Below, in pieces: positions 35,101 through 47,078 of a stretch of DNA of 64,000 nt. The DNA comes from Dichotomocladium elegans. Its lineage: Eukaryota; Mucoromycota; Mucoromycetes; Mucorales; Lichtheimiaceae. The stretch is from the NCBI GenBank assembly GCA_025716815.1, contig JAIXMN010000039.1, positions 1-64,000 of the forward strand. Reading direction: 5' to 3'. Under the pieces are notes generated by a model. The model ran no database searches and was not told where the DNA came from. It saw only the letters and a program-made list of their open reading frames with translations. Position 1 is the first letter of the stretch; each line of letters begins with the position of its first letter. The position numbers were made by a program, and so were the translations under genes.

Positions 35101-35910
35101 AATTCAATCCTCGAACAGTATCTACGAATATACGTCAATTACCAGCAGGATGACTGGTGTTCACTCCTGCCTATGGCCGAGTTCACCTACAATAACACCA
35201 AGCAAATGAGCACTCAGCATACGCCGTTCGAGTCAACTTTTGGATTCCACCCTCGCTTCTCCTTGCTCCCTGCTCCTGTCGGTTCCAGTATCTCAGCTTC
35301 TTCTGAAGAGTTCTGCCAGAATTTACGCGACCTCCACGAAACAATCAAGGACGAGATTCGCCTAGCACAGCAGCAACAGGCAGCATACTATAATGAACAT
35401 CGTCGGGCCACTCCAGAATTCAAGACCGGCGATTTAGTCTTTCTTTCAGCTAAAAACATCAAGTCTTCACGCCCCTCTGCCAAGTTGGACCATCGACACC
35501 TCGGGCCGTTCAAAATCCTTGCTCCAGTAGGTACACATGCATACAGGCTGGAACTCCCTGCAACCATGAAGGTACATCCAGTGTTCCATGTTAGCCTGCT
35601 GTCACCAAGTCAAAATCCCACGTTGCCCGACATTCCAAACCGCGTGCCTGAACCGTTGCCGCCGATCGAAGTGCAAGGCGAAGAACACTACGAGGTTAGG
35701 GAGATACTAGACAGTCGCATTCGTCACCGGCGTCTTGAATATTTGGTGGCGTGGAAAGGGTATGATGACCCGTCGGAAAACACCTGGGAGCCTTCTGAAA
35801 ATCTTTGGAATGCAGCCGACGCAGTGCGTGACTTCCACCTTCGTTTTCCCACGAAGCCTGCGCCTCAGCCATCTCGGGACTCTCACCGCTCTCGTATGCC
35901 TCGACCCTAG
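32188..35910 (+). pseudogene. Gypsy A Pol (PR-RT-RH-IN-chromodomain), three frameshifts
   Basis: Protease TAMIDSGSMENFID; RT from about 33115 with LRLCADYRGLNKI, FGLTNAPASFQ and VVVYLDDILIF; RNase H with ETDASDFALAG and TDHKNLEHF; integrase with the HHCC finger (HHDIRTAGHFG ... CAVCKRA), [10 protein letters not shown] and [12 protein letters not shown] region; and a C-terminal chromodomain ([19 protein letters not shown]) that in this clade reads histone marks. Single-base frameshifts at about 33010, 33895 and 34840 break the frame; the residues on either side fit the family once the frame is changed. The catalytic residues themselves look intact. Confidence 0.9.
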
Positions 35911-35922
35911 ACGGGGAGGTAA

Positions 35923-36398
35923 TGTCATGATCCAACCCGACGTGCCTGCCACAACACACGCAGCAACGATCAACACTGCGATTCCAATACGCACCAAATA
36001 CCCACTCCACCTGTTCTTTACATACATACTCCTTCTTCTCTTATTAAGTACATTATCTATACCTTACTCACGATCCAGAACACAATATATATATCCACCC
36101 TATCCTTAGTCAAAATAAAATCAATCAGTTATCTTGTTTCTTCGTTTCCATACGAATCCATCTGGTTCACCTCTTGTCTTGGCCTCCGTGCTTCTTGTCC
36201 CTTCCATCCTTGTATCGTTCCAATCCAGCTCGATACTTCTTCCTTCCTCTTGGCCTCCGCGCTTCTGTCTTCTTTCTCTTGTTCTATTTTCTTGTTCTGT
36301 CTTGTCTTGTTGGAAAGCGCTTAGCACCTTCCTGCCCTTTCTTCCATCTTCCTCCTATTCCAACCCAATCCCAGTAAAACCTCACCAAAACCTTTACA
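35923..36398 (+). repeat. Gypsy A 3' LTR
   Basis: 476 bp, preceded by the polypurine tract ACGGGGAGGTAA. It is followed by the second GGTTT copy. Confidence 0.92.
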
Positions 36399-36403
36399 GG
36401 TTT

Positions 36404-36424
36404 ATCCGCCAAAAATAGTCGACA
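36404..36424 (+). mobile_element. Gypsy B LTR, middle fragment
   Basis: ATCCGCCAAAAATAGTCGACA continues the LTR of B after gypsy A. CCGCCAAAA is shared with the LTR ends of D, F and G. It ends at the GACA target of solo LTR C'. Confidence 0.7.
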
Positions 36425-36816
36425 TGTCGTAGTCCAATTACTCGGTTATTATAATTCCCGGCCGTGTCTATTTTTGTACTGATCCCTGACGTAATGCTCG
36501 TCATACTGCTTCTTTTGGATACTATGACGACATACACATCACTACTTCTTTAGATACATCGTCCGTTCCCCATTACGACATCACAATATTATATGTATAG
36601 TCAGCATTAGAAAATGAATATAAATACGCGAGTAGTTTACAGGAATAAAGAGGATCATCGATTCGTTATCATATTCCTTCGTGGTTTACATCCTCTTCGT
36701 GGTTCTCCTTTGTGGTTCTCCTTCGTGGTAATACTCTTCGTGGTTATACTCTCTCCATGGTTATACTCTCTTCGTGGTCGTCGTCGCCTGTGTTCAAACA
36801 AAAAACAAAGACGACA
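36425..36816 (+). mobile_element. Solo LTR C' (gypsy C family, 392 bp)
   Basis: Homologous to the 405-bp LTRs of gypsy C but in plus orientation: TGTCGTAG ... GACGACA. The 4-bp target duplication is GACA (36421-36424 and 36817-36820). TATA-like TATAAATA near 36620. The transcribed half carries about eight spaced copies of TCGTGGT. A solo LTR forms by recombination between the two LTRs of a full element. Confidence 0.88.
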
Positions 36817-36825
36817 GACACGACA
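36817..36825 (+). mobile_element. Gypsy B LTR, terminal fragment
   Basis: GACA (target copy of C') plus CGACA, the end of the LTR of B. It is directly followed by ACAT, the target duplication of gypsy D. Confidence 0.65.
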
Positions 36826-36829
36826 ACAT

Positions 36830-37116
36830 TGTCGTAACACATATTACTCAACCAATCAGCGTTGCCATTTAGTTTATCCTTTTCTGAACACTTCTCCAGC
36901 AATTGTACAAACGGCCATTGTTCCTTCTTTGTAACCAACACTGACCTTTCCCTTTTCTCTCTCTTCTCCATGTATTATTATTAGATAGCAAAACAGTATA
37001 AATATCCAAACAGCTCCATGCAATAAACATCATCTATCCGTTACCCTTCTTCTTCTACTGTTACGCTTGGTCGTTGCTATTGGCTACGGTGTAACCGCCA
37101 AAATATACGCACGACA
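36830..37116 (+). repeat. Gypsy D 5' LTR
   Basis: 287 bp; TATA-like AGTATAAATATCC near 37002. It is followed by ATTGGTAGCTGATG, a primer-binding-site-like string overlapping the start codon. Confidence 0.9.
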
Positions 37117-37127
37117 ATTGGTAGCTG

Positions 37128-40100
37128 ATGAACTTCGATCTGCCGATGGACAACCCAGAACTCTATAATGACCGTTGCTCCAACTGCGGGGGCTATGGCC
37201 ATGGCGCGGATGTCTGTGTTTCCAAACTACCAAAGCGATGCTACAACTGTGGAGGCCATGGTCACGACGAATATGACTGTACGTCTGAACAAACCTTGCG
37301 ATGTTACAACTGCGGGAACGAATATCATTTTGCCTGAGATTGTATGCTACCTACATTACTGAATGAGTACCGGTTCCGACCTATTGTGCAATTACGTCGA
37401 CAAAGGGCCCAAAATCAACGCATAAATACGACATTGACACAGCGAGGGCTACAGCACGAAGAACCTTACAAATCGAAACAAGACGAACAAGTACCCAGGC
37501 TCTTAGCCGACACCAATATGGACGATTTTATTGCAATACAGTACGATGGACAACTCGATGACGATATTCAGTACTTCAACAAATTATATACTGCTAGTGA
37601 AACCAACCTACCCCTCTACGACCTACTGTGCAATGGGCGTCGGTGCGAGACCCTTTTGGACAGTGGTGCATCCGCAACTTATGTATCACCTCGTGTGGTG
37701 GAGGGTATGCCTTGCACTCGTATCACTAGCCGTCAAGTCCAGACTGCAGGTGGCCACACCCTTAGCATTACAGCAAAAGTTACCTTGACACTCGACATCG
37801 ACGGCCTAGTTCACCAGATCCCTGCATATGTACTTGACACCAAGTTCGACTTAATCCTAGGTCGCGATTGGATCAAACGCATGATGCCCATACCTGACTG
37901 GGAGCTTGACCAGTGGCGTATTTCTACCGGTAACAAAACGTATCTCTTACGTCCAAAGTATAACCGTGATATTCCCGAACTCGCATATCTCATTTCCAGC
38001 CGCCAGCTCGAGCGCTTTGAACGCGACAAACAACTCTCAGCCACTTACCTTTGCTATATCCGCTCAGAGGACAGTGAAGCTAGGGCGTCGGAAGAGAATG
38101 CGCACGTCAAGACCCTGCTCAGCGAGTATGCCGACGTATTCCAAGACAAGCTCCCAGGGTTACCGCCACAGCATGATGTTGCCCACGTCATTGATACTAG
38201 TGACGCCGCACCAATTAGCCGACCTCCCTTCAAAATGAGCCCTCGTGAGTTGGACGAATTACGCAAGCAACTCAAGGAGCTGCTTGACCTTCGACTTATC
38301 TGCCCTTCCACGTCGCCATGGGGTGCACCTGTTCTTTTCGTCCGAAAGAAGAATGGTGAAATGCATATGTGTGTCGACTATTGTGCTATTAATCGAGTGA
38401 CCCGACACAATACCCATCCACTGCCACGGGTCGATGAGTGCTTGGAGCGTCTTGGCGGAGCTAAGTATTTCTCGAGCATCGATCTTAAGAGCGGATACCA
38501 CCAGGTCCGAATTCACAACGACGATGTACCGAAGACCACATTCAATACTCGTTACGGCTCATACGAGTTCCTTGTCCTCCATTTGGCCTGACAAATGCGC
38601 CACCTACATTCCAGAAGCTGATGAACTCAGTGCTCGGTGAGTATCTCGATGATTTTGCCCTCGTATATCTCAATGATATTCTTGTATACAGCAAGACCGC
38701 CGAGGAACACCGCAAACATGTCTGTCAGATTTTGGATCGTCTCCGTTCTGCACGCCTAGTAGCTAACCCGAAGAAGTGTGAGTTTTAAAAGACCGAGCTC
38801 GAGTTCGTTGGGTACCAAGTAACGGTGCGTGGTATTCTTCCGTCACCAGCGAAGGTAAAAGCGATTCAAGACTGGCCTGTACCGAAGAATGTCCAAGAGG
38901 TGCAACAGTTTATTGGTCTTGGATCTTATTATCGACGATTCATCCGCGACTTTGCGGCTATTGCTTCTCCATTGACGGACTTGACAAAAGGTACGGGTAC
39001 GAAACAAAGAGCAATAGAATGGACACCAACATGCCAAGCCGCATTTGACTAACTCAAACGCCGTCTCGTTGATGCCCCGATCCTGCTGCCACCTAATACA
39101 GACTTACCTTTTGTGATCGAGACGGATGCCTCCGATTACGGCGTGGGCGCCGTTCTTCTTCAAGAGGGGGAGGATGGGGCGATGCACCCCATCGCGTTTG
39201 AATCCAAGAAGCTATCATCAGCCGAACGCAACTACCCGGCGCAAGAACGCGAACTGCTAGGTATTTTGCACGCATTGCGATCATGGTGCTGCTTCATCGA
39301 AGGTCGGCCATATACGATCTACTCTGACCACCTCCCTCTAAAGTACTTCTGAGAGAAAGGCACACCGACTCCTCGTTTAACCCGATGGATTGCAGAAATT
39401 GAGTTGTACGATCCAGATATACGCTATAAGCCTGGAACTGATAATCACGTACCTGACCTGTTATCGCGCCGGGAGGGTGTCACAAGTACACCCGCCGATC
39501 AAACAATGGAGCCGGAGTACCTTTATGCTGTAAAGTCCTTACAAGAGACCGACTGGCTGAAATTCTATGCAAGACCCAAAAACTCATGGCCAGCCACATA
39601 CCACGATTTACTCATTAAGCACCGAGATAAGTTTTCTGTAAACAACGATTGTGTATTTCGTAAGGTCAGAATTGGAAAAGATGTCCAAGAAGTTCGTTAT
39701 GTTCTTTTTGTTCGCTGCGCTGACCTCATACAAGAATCCCACAAGTCCTTTGGTCATGCTGGCAACAGTACACTTTATGATCTACTACGCAAGCGATACT
39801 GGTGGCCCGACATGCGAAATGACATAGCAGAGTGGATCGCTGAATGCAAGGAATGCCAACTGGCGGCTAACGCAGACAAGCACATACACCATGCGCCAAT
39901 GAAACCTCTTGAAGTCCCCCCGCCATTCTCCCATTGGCACCTCGATTTTATCGGCGAGCTTCCTACGACAGCGAATGGAAACCAGTGGATTCTCGTGGCC
40001 GTCGACTCTGCCACTAGCTGGCCTATTGCAAGATCAGTTCAAGATGCCACAGGAGAAGTTATTGCTAAGTTCCTCTACGAGGAGATTGTACTTCGTTTTG

Positions 40101-40926
40101 GGTGCCCAGACGAAATTGTCACAGACAGAGGCGCCAACTTCATGTCGCAGGTCCTTGCGCATTACACTGGTCGGATCAAGGTACGACATGTTTTTACTTC
40201 GGCATTCCATCCTCGTACCAATGGTAAGGCCAAACGGACCAACGGTATCCTAAAGCAAATGATACAGAAGTATGTGAATGGCAAGATACATCATTGGGAT
40301 GACTTTTTGGAACCTGCCCTATTTGCTTCCTGTGTACGCAAACATCGGACAACTGGAATTAGTCCATTTTACATGGTTTATGGCCAAGAACCTAAACTTC
40401 CTGGCGATCACCTCTGACTGTACATAACTATAGAGAAGAATGGTAGCACACTCACCGACGCTGACGCATCCAAGACCCAAATTGATGCTCTGCGTAAGCT
40501 ACGAACTGCCCGAATTTCTGCTGAAGACCGTGTCTGGGCGAACGCCGCTCAAGACAAAGCAAGATGGGATGCAGCGCTAAAACCCCAATTTTTTCTGTGG
40601 GCGACCATGCTCTCATGCGTCACGAGAATAAGTTCAGTTTAGAGTATAACTGGAAAGGCCCATTCCATGTACTCAAGACAAACCCCGAGACTGATATATA
40701 CCAGCTCGAAGATATGAATGGTAAAACATACAGCTCTTGGGTACACACCGACCACCTCCACCCCATTTCCACCAAGAAAAGCACCCCGCCTACTGACACA
40801 TGGTATGACCCCACCGCCGCCTGGGCTGCTGAACGCCGCCATCTCGAAGCTGCTGCTGCTGCATGCTCCCAACTGTCTTTCTTGTTCGAGGACGAACAAC
40901 ATTCTAGAGAGGGGATATTGTCGTAA
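37128..40926 (+). pseudogene. Gypsy D zinc-knuckle/Pol polyprotein, multiply disabled
   Basis: Domain order as in F: three CCHC knuckles (CSNCGGYGHGADVC and CYNCGGHGHDEYDC, then a third broken by TGA), protease [15 protein letters not shown], RNase H, integrase, C-terminal tail. Lesions compared with F: stop in the third knuckle (about 37336), 1-nt deletion at about 38578, RT YLDD changed to YLND, stops at about 38787, 39049, 39351 and 40416, and a frameshift at about 40590. Most substitutions are C to T or G to A. It cannot encode a working enzyme. Confidence 0.9.
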
Positions 40927-41204
40927 CACATATTACTCAACCAATCAGTGTTGCCATTTAGTTTATCCTTTTCTGAACACTTCTCCAGCAATTGTACAAA
41001 CGGCCATTGTTCCTTCTTTGTAACCAACACTGACCTTTCCCTTTTCTCTCTCTTCTCCATGTATTATTATTAGATAGCAAAACAGTATAAATATCCAAAC
41101 AGCTCCATGCAATAAACATCATCTATCCGTTACCCTTCTTCTTCTACTGTTACGCTTGGTCGCTGCTATTGGCTACGTGTAACCGCCAAAATATACGCAC
41201 GACA
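40919..41204 (+). repeat. Gypsy D 3' LTR
   Basis: 286 bp, preceded by the purine tract AGAGAGGGGATAT. Confidence 0.9.
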
Positions 41205-41209
41205 ACATA

Positions 41210-41551
41210 TGTCGGATTAGATTTGGTGGCCAATTGAAATACTAGCAACACCAACTATGCTCACGGTCATCACCTCCTGTTTTTGTGCGGATTACCAATG
41301 CCTCCTTACTGTCAATTATTACCAATGGATTGTCTGCCTGCTTCCTTCCATCCTTCACGGCTGCATCTCTCACATAGTTATATTCATTCTATTATTATTA
41401 TTATCCTCCCGTATCTTTTCTTTAGTAACCATCAAAGTAGTAGTATATATAGGCTCATCAATTCATACATTAAAAAGGGAATAATCATCTTCTTCTCTAA
41501 ATTCAGTTGTCTCTACATTTGGCCAAGGTCTATCCGCCAAAAACAACGACA
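41210..41551 (+). mobile_element. Solo LTR G (342 bp)
   Basis: TGTCGGATT ... CAACGACA with 4-bp direct repeats CATA at 41206-41209 and 41552-41555. TATA-like GTATATATAGG near 41441. The 3' part contains TATCCGCCAAAAACAACGACA, like the ends of the other gypsy LTRs here. No internal region remains. Confidence 0.82.
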
Positions 41552-41561
41552 CATAAGCACT

Positions 41562-41768
41562 TGTCGTATTCGTAATCTGTGCTGGTAATCCAATGGCCAG
41601 AATATGGAATAGACGTATAGCCTTTTTGCTGATAGAAGATAAAATATGATCTGTCGTTTATTCATACAAGAGCGAGGGATATTTATACTATTCTAGAGGT
41701 ATGCGCAGCATGCGCAGTAAAAGATGTGCGTAGCCAAGATGCTGCGGCGTAGCGATGCCTGATGAAAG
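41562..41768 (-). mobile_element. Solo LTR H, first part
   Basis: TGTCGTATTC ... up to the AAAG target of gypsy C. On the minus strand it holds AGTATAAATATCCC and AATAAAC, suggesting minus orientation. It resumes at 47488-47521 (end GCTACGACA); together 241 bp. Direct repeat CACT at 41558-41561 and 47522-47525. Confidence 0.75.
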
Positions 41769-42173
41769 TGTCGTCTTTGTTTTTGTTTGAACACAGGCGA
41801 CGACGACCACGAAGAGAGTATAACCACGGAGAGAGTATAACCACGAAGAGTATTACCACGAAGGAGAACCACGAAGGAGAACCACGAAGGAGAACCACGA
41901 AGAGGATGTAAACCACGAAGGAATATGATAACGAATCGATAATCCTCTTTATTGCCTGTAAACTACTCGCGTATTTATATTCATTTTCTAATGCTGACTA
42001 TACATATAATATTGTGATGTCGTAATGGGGAACGGACGATGTATCTAAAGAAGTAGTGATGTGTATGTCGTCATAGCATCCAAAAGAAGCAGTATGACGA
42101 GCATTACGTCAGGGATCAGTACAAAAATAGACACGGCCGGGAATTATAATAACCGAGTGATTGGACTACGACA
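41769..42173 (-). repeat. Gypsy C 3' LTR
   Basis: 405 bp. Spaced repeats of ACCACGAAG (minus: CTTCGTGGT) at about 41800-41925 lie in the transcribed part. Confidence 0.92.
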
Positions 42174-45100
42174 TTATCTTCCCCCCAAACTGTTGGGCGT
42201 CCTCGACCAACAACAAGGATTGAGCATCATGTATTTCGAGGCGTGTCGCGGCGCGGGCGGCAGTGGGGTCGTACCAGGGGGTGGTAGGCGGAGATCGAGC
42301 ATGGATTGGGCGAAGACGATCCGTGTGTACCCATGAAGTGTAAGTCTTGCCATTCAAGTCCTTGAGTTTGTATGTGTCTGAATCCAAATTGCGGGCAACG
42401 ATGATGAACGGCCCTACCCAATTGTACTCCAAACTTAAACGTTGTTCATGTCGCATAAGTACTTGGTCTCCTACGGAAAAAACTTGGTGGATCATGGTGT
42501 GGTAAATAAGGTTTGTAGAGACTGTCAAAGTACAATGAGACTCTTGGAGGTGTTTTTAATAGAAAGAAAAATTCTTCTGTCTGTTTACTCCTACACTACA
42601 TAGTTGTTTATATATTGTTATGGATAAAATAGATTCCGCCCGATTGACATGGGTCAATTGTCCTGGAAATTTCCATAAGAGGAGTTGTTGGGGTGCGGTA
42701 CTTGACAAGTCATAGAAAAACTTTTCGTTCGTTCCTGTAGCTGAATCCCAGACCATCCTCACGTCGGTAAAACCTCAAAAAACCCAGTGGGAAAAAATAG
42801 AGGAGAAAAGACTGTGGATATGGATCTAGTGGCTATGTATGATCGTGTTTCCCTTGGCTGAGTCGTGTTTCTGTATTGCGGTTGTTCCAGTTCTTTACAT
42901 CATTGCCATGGATATTCACTTCATTGGTGCTCTTGCAATCACCTATGCGACACATGGTAGCATCCCAAATGGCCTTGTCTCAGGCTGCATTGGCCTTTAG
43001 GCGCTCTGCTGCATCAGCACGAATTTCGCGAAGGCGTAAGAGTGATGGGTTGCGGACGCGGTCAATGACGGTGTCGTCGCGAGTAGGTTCTTGGATCACT
43101 GAGGGACGGAAAAGATCTCCTGGGAGGCAGGGCTCAACCCCGTAAACCATGAAAAATGGGCTCTTGCCAGTGGTACGATGTTTTCGGATGCGACAAGCAA
43201 ATACTGAAGGCTCGACAAAATCATCCCAGCGATGTATAGCACCGTCGACATACTTGCGAAGCATTTGTTTTAAAATACCGTTAGTGCACTCAGCCTTGCC
43301 ATTGGTTCGTGGGTGAAAGGCTGAGGTTAGCTTGTGGTGGACCTTAGTGCGACCGAGGTAGAGATTTAAGACTTTGGACATGAAGTTGGCACCGCGGTCC
43401 GTCAGGATTTCTTCCAGGCAACCGAAACGCATGACAATCTCCTCGTAAATAAACTCGGCAATAGCGTGTCCAGTAGCATCAGGGACAGCGCGAGCAATGG
43501 TCCAGTTGGTGGCATAATCAACGGCCACAAGAAGCCAGCGATTACCCTTTAATGTGGTCGGAAGCTCGCCAATAAAATCCAAGTGCCATCGCGCAAATGG
43601 GGCCGGTACATCGAGAGGTCGCATCGGGGCATGGTGTGTACCACGGTCCGCATTAGCGGCTAGTTGACACTGTTGGCAATCGTGGAGCCAGTCTTGGATA
43701 TCAGCTTTCATGTGGGGCCACCACCAGCGCTTCTTGATCAAGTCATATACCGTCTCCTTGCCTGCATGCCCAAAACTTGTATGGAAATGTTGCACCAAAT
43801 CTGCCCGTCGGGCAAATAATGCATAGCGAATCTCCTGGACTGTATCGCCGCTCTTGACTTTTCGATATACTTGGTCCGCCTTGACCACAAACTTGTCTTT
43901 ATGCTGTCGCAACAAGTCCTTGAACGTCGTTGGCCACTTGTCCTCGGCCATTGTGTAAAATTTTGGCCAGTCGGAATCCACGATGGACTTGAGAGCGTAG
44001 ATGTAGTCAGGTTCTAGTGATGTGGGATTCGGAACACAACCAGGACCATCCCTGCGAGACAGTAGGTCAGGTACATGATTTTCCTTTCCACTCTTGTACT
44101 GAATCTCGGGATCATACAGCTCCAGTTCGGCCATCCATCGGATCAGTCGAGGTGGTGGTGGCTTGCGGCGATTGCGAAAATATAGTAGTGGATGATGGTC
44201 TGTGCGTACTACGTAGGGACGTCCTTCGACAAAGCAGCGCCAAGAGCGAAGGGCGTGGAGGATTCCTAGTAACTCGCGTTCCTGGGCCGGGTAGTTTCGT
44301 TCCGCGGTAGAGAGCTTCTTGGACTCGAATGCGAGAGGATGCATCTTGCCATCCTCGCCCTCTTGTAGTAGCACGGCGCCTACTCCAAAATCAGATGCAT
44401 CCGTCTCGATCGTATAAGGTAACGCGGGGTTTGGGGGCAACAAGATCGTAGCCTGAGTCATGAGGGTCTTGATTTTGTCGAATGCGTCCTGGCACTGTGG
44501 CGTCCAATTAATTTCGCGTTTCTTTGCACCTGTACCTTGCGTCAAATCCGTTAATGGAGCGGCAATCGTGGAGAAGTTGCGAATGAATCGCCGATAATGT
44601 GATGCCAAACCCAAAAATTGATGGACTTCTTGGACGTTGGTTGGTTGCGGCCACTCTTGGATTGCCTTAACCTTGGATCGCGAAGGTAGAATACCCGCAG
44701 CCGAGACTTGAAAACCCACAAACTCGAGTTCAGTTTTGAAAAACTCACATTTTTTTCGGCTGGCAATAAGGCTGGCGTTACGTAGACAATTGAGTACTTG
44801 ACGGACATGTTGATAATGGTCTGTTTCGGTCTTGCTGTAAATTAAAATATCGTCAAGGTACACCAACGCAAATTTATCCAGAGAATCTCCCAACACCGAA
44901 TTCATGAGTCGTTGAAAAGTTGGTGGCGCATTGGTCAAACCGAAAGGCAAGACCAGAAACTCGTAAGATCTGTAACGGGTGTTGAACGCCGTCTTGGGTA
45001 CGTCGTCGTCTCTGATTCGAACCTGATGGTAGCCACTGCGCAAATCAATGCTTGAAAAATACCTAGCGCCGCTGAGTCGTTCCAGACATTCGTCAATGCG

Positions 45101-46228
45101 AGGTAGTGGATGAGAGTTACGTAGAGTGACTTGGTTGATAGCACAGTAATCGACACATAGACGCATCGATCCATCCTTCTTCCGAACGAAGAGCACCGGC
45201 GCACCCCATGGCGAGGCACTAGGACGGATCAGGCGGAGATCGAGGAGTTCTTTGAGTTGTTTGTGTAGTTCATCCAGCTCGAGAGGGCTCATCTTGTATG
45301 GTGGGCGATTTATGGGTGCAGCATCCCCCGTGTCGATAACGTGGCTGACCTCTCTTTCAGGCGGTAGACCAGGAAGCTTGTCCCTGAATACGTCCAGATA
45401 GTCCATGAGGAGTTGTTGTAGGCTGTCTGGCTGTGGTCCCTCCTCTCCTTTGTGATCAGGACGGACATAACACAGAAACAGCTCTGCAACTTGATGCCGT
45501 TGGGTTAAACGTTCGACTTGTCGGTGTGATATCAGGTAGGCGAGATCGGGGATAGGACGGTCAAACTTGGGGCGGAGCGTATAAGTCGTTTGGTCTACTG
45601 TAATTCGCCAGGTGTCTTTATCCCAATCAGGTACAGGATGTACGCGTTTGATCCAATCACGGCCGAGTATGAGGTCGAATTTGGTATCCAGTACATATGC
45701 GAAAATCTCGTGGGTAAAACCAGCGGCATTTAACGACAATGTGACAGCGCGATTGATTGCAAACTTGTGACCGCCTGCAGTCTCGACTTGTCGGTTGGAT
45801 ACTGGATAGACCGGGCAACCCGCAGCCAGATGGGGTGAGACGTAAGTGCAGGTGGCGCCACTATCCAGTAGGACATCGACCGACTTCCCGTTGCAGATCA
45901 TGGAGTACAGTGGTAAGGAAGTATGGTTTATTGCATTCAATGATTCAATATGTCTAACATTGTTTTGGTGCGTGCTGTCATCGTTCTCTACGTCGAAAAG
46001 GACCTCCTCAGAGAGATCGATCAACGGGGTGTCCAGTGGGGCAGACACTGGGACAGCGGATCCATGGGTAACCGGTTCTGGGGGACATTTGTCTTGTAGA
46101 GCATTGAGGGATGGGGTCGAGCGCGCAGGGACTCCCTTTAATCCCGACGCGCTGTGCCTTTTAAATCCTTGCGAGGTGATGGGGTAGCGGAAATAGGACC
46201 AGAGGTGCCTTGTGGGGGTGACGAGCAA
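42166..46228 (-). pseudogene. Gypsy C Pol (PR-RT-RH-IN), split by a solo LTR
   Basis: Main frame 46228-42980 is 1082 codons without a stop: protease [26 protein letters not shown] and LVYLDDILIYSKT, RNase H ETDASDFGVGAVLLQ and RTDHHPLLYF, integrase HHCC finger (HTSFGHAGKE ... CQQCQLAANA), LDFIGELPTT, LTDRGANFMS, GKAECTNGILKQM. The GPY region and tail (SLEYNWVGPFIIV, YDPTAARAATRLE) follow at 42497-42166 after a 455-bp solo LTR; removing it with one CCATG copy restores WDATMIHQVFSVGD. It lacks an ATG at the position where E pol begins. Otherwise it is very well preserved, so the loss is recent. Confidence 0.9.
42498..42952 (-). mobile_element. Copia-like solo LTR (455 bp) inside gypsy C integrase
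   Basis: Minus strand TGTCGCATAGG ... TTTACCACA with 5-bp direct repeats (CATGG on plus) at 42493-42497 and 42953-42957. It contains TTTTTCCCACTGGGTTTTTT, a string typical of Ty1/copia LTRs near the polyadenylation region. No internal region is present. The class assignment rests on that string and on the 5-bp duplication. Confidence 0.8.
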
Positions 46229-47067
46229 TCACGCGCCAAGTGACCATGGCCATCACAGTTGTAGCATCGTCGAGGCCGATACTGTTGCCGACGTTGCGGA
46301 AAGGATCGTTGATGGATAGCATCCAATTCCATCGGTACTGGTCCTTCTGCTGCAGTTGGTGTTGATCATGGGCCATTTGCCCCCGGGCGCTGAAATGTGT
46401 CGCGGATGCCGGCAGCATACTCGTGGACTGCCTCGAACGCTTCTGCCGAATTATAGGCATCTCGTAGCGACGTTGGTTCCTTGAGAAGCACCTGGATACG
46501 GGCGTCGTACGATAACCCACGGATGAACTCGTGCATCGCGTCGTCACCAAACATATCCGGAAGGTCGAGCATGATGTTGCGGAACTCGGTGACATATTCA
46601 CGGATGGTACCAGAGGTCGTTGATGCTTGCGATAAAGCGCGAAGTTTGTTGCGCGCCATTTCTTTTGCGTTTCTCGGCTTGAACTCGGCACGGAAGGCGA
46701 CTTGGAATTCTTGCCATGTCTTGGGTGTCATATCACTGTGGGTGTCGTCCAGGTTGGTAGACATCTCCAAATGTCGCCACCAAGTCGTGGCACCATCACG
46801 TAGCAATGTCGATGCGTATGTTACACGTTCGGAGTCTGAGAGCGAGGCACACTCACTGTATTTGTCAACCGTATGTAACCATGCCTCCACTGCCGAGGAC
46901 GAGCGCCCCCCTCGGAAAAGATCTGGCTGGACCGGTTTAATTCTTGGACTAGGTTTTGTATTTAGCTGTTCGCGTAGGGCTCGAATTTCTTGTTGTTGTG
47001 CCTGCATTTGCACTAGCATTCCGTGCATGAGGTCCATAGGGTTCGGATGTTGTTGTTGATCAGTCAT
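46138..47067 (-). pseudogene. Gypsy C Gag, one nonsense codon
   Basis: Frame 47067-46138 (about 309 codons), broken only by TGA at 46366-46368. N-terminal coiled coil (MQAQQQEIRALREQL), retrotransposon gag/capsid region (VEAWLHTVDKYSECASLSD, EFKPRNAKEMARNKLRAL, IREYVTEFRNIMLDLPDM) and, beyond the stop, one CCHC knuckle CYNCDGHGHLARDC. The start is the ATG 11 nt after the 5' LTR. The close relative in E has no stop here. Confidence 0.88.
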
Positions 47068-47078
47068 CAGCTACCAAA

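Larger units (their letters stand above)
30694..36398 (+). mobile_element. Gypsy A: chromodomain Ty3/gypsy element (5705 bp)
   Basis: Two 476-bp LTRs (30694-31169 and 35923-36398) that differ at only a few positions; both run TGTCATGAT ... CCTTTACA. The 5-bp target duplication is GGTTT (30689-30693 and 36399-36403). The order gag, protease, RT, RNase H, integrase, chromodomain is that of chromoviruses. It is inserted in the LTR of gypsy B. Similar LTRs but a Pol broken by frameshifts suggest it was copied in trans or decayed quickly. Confidence 0.93.
36830..41204 (+). mobile_element. Gypsy D: decayed Gag-less Ty3/gypsy element (4375 bp)
   Basis: LTRs at 36830-37116 (287 bp) and 40919-41204 (286 bp), differing at about three positions, TGTCGTAA ... 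ACGACA. 4-bp target duplication ACAT (36826-36829 and 41205-41208). Same family as intact element F. Only one coding unit, starting 11 nt after the LTR with zinc knuckles; there is no room for a capsid gene. Confidence 0.92.

Noticed and set aside
30694..36398. A domesticated chromodomain gene
   Set aside because: The chromodomain is the normal C-terminus of a chromovirus Pol with flanking LTRs and a target duplication; the frame is broken three times.
42556..42762. 68-codon minus frame as a gene
   Set aside because: It lies wholly within the copia-like solo LTR.
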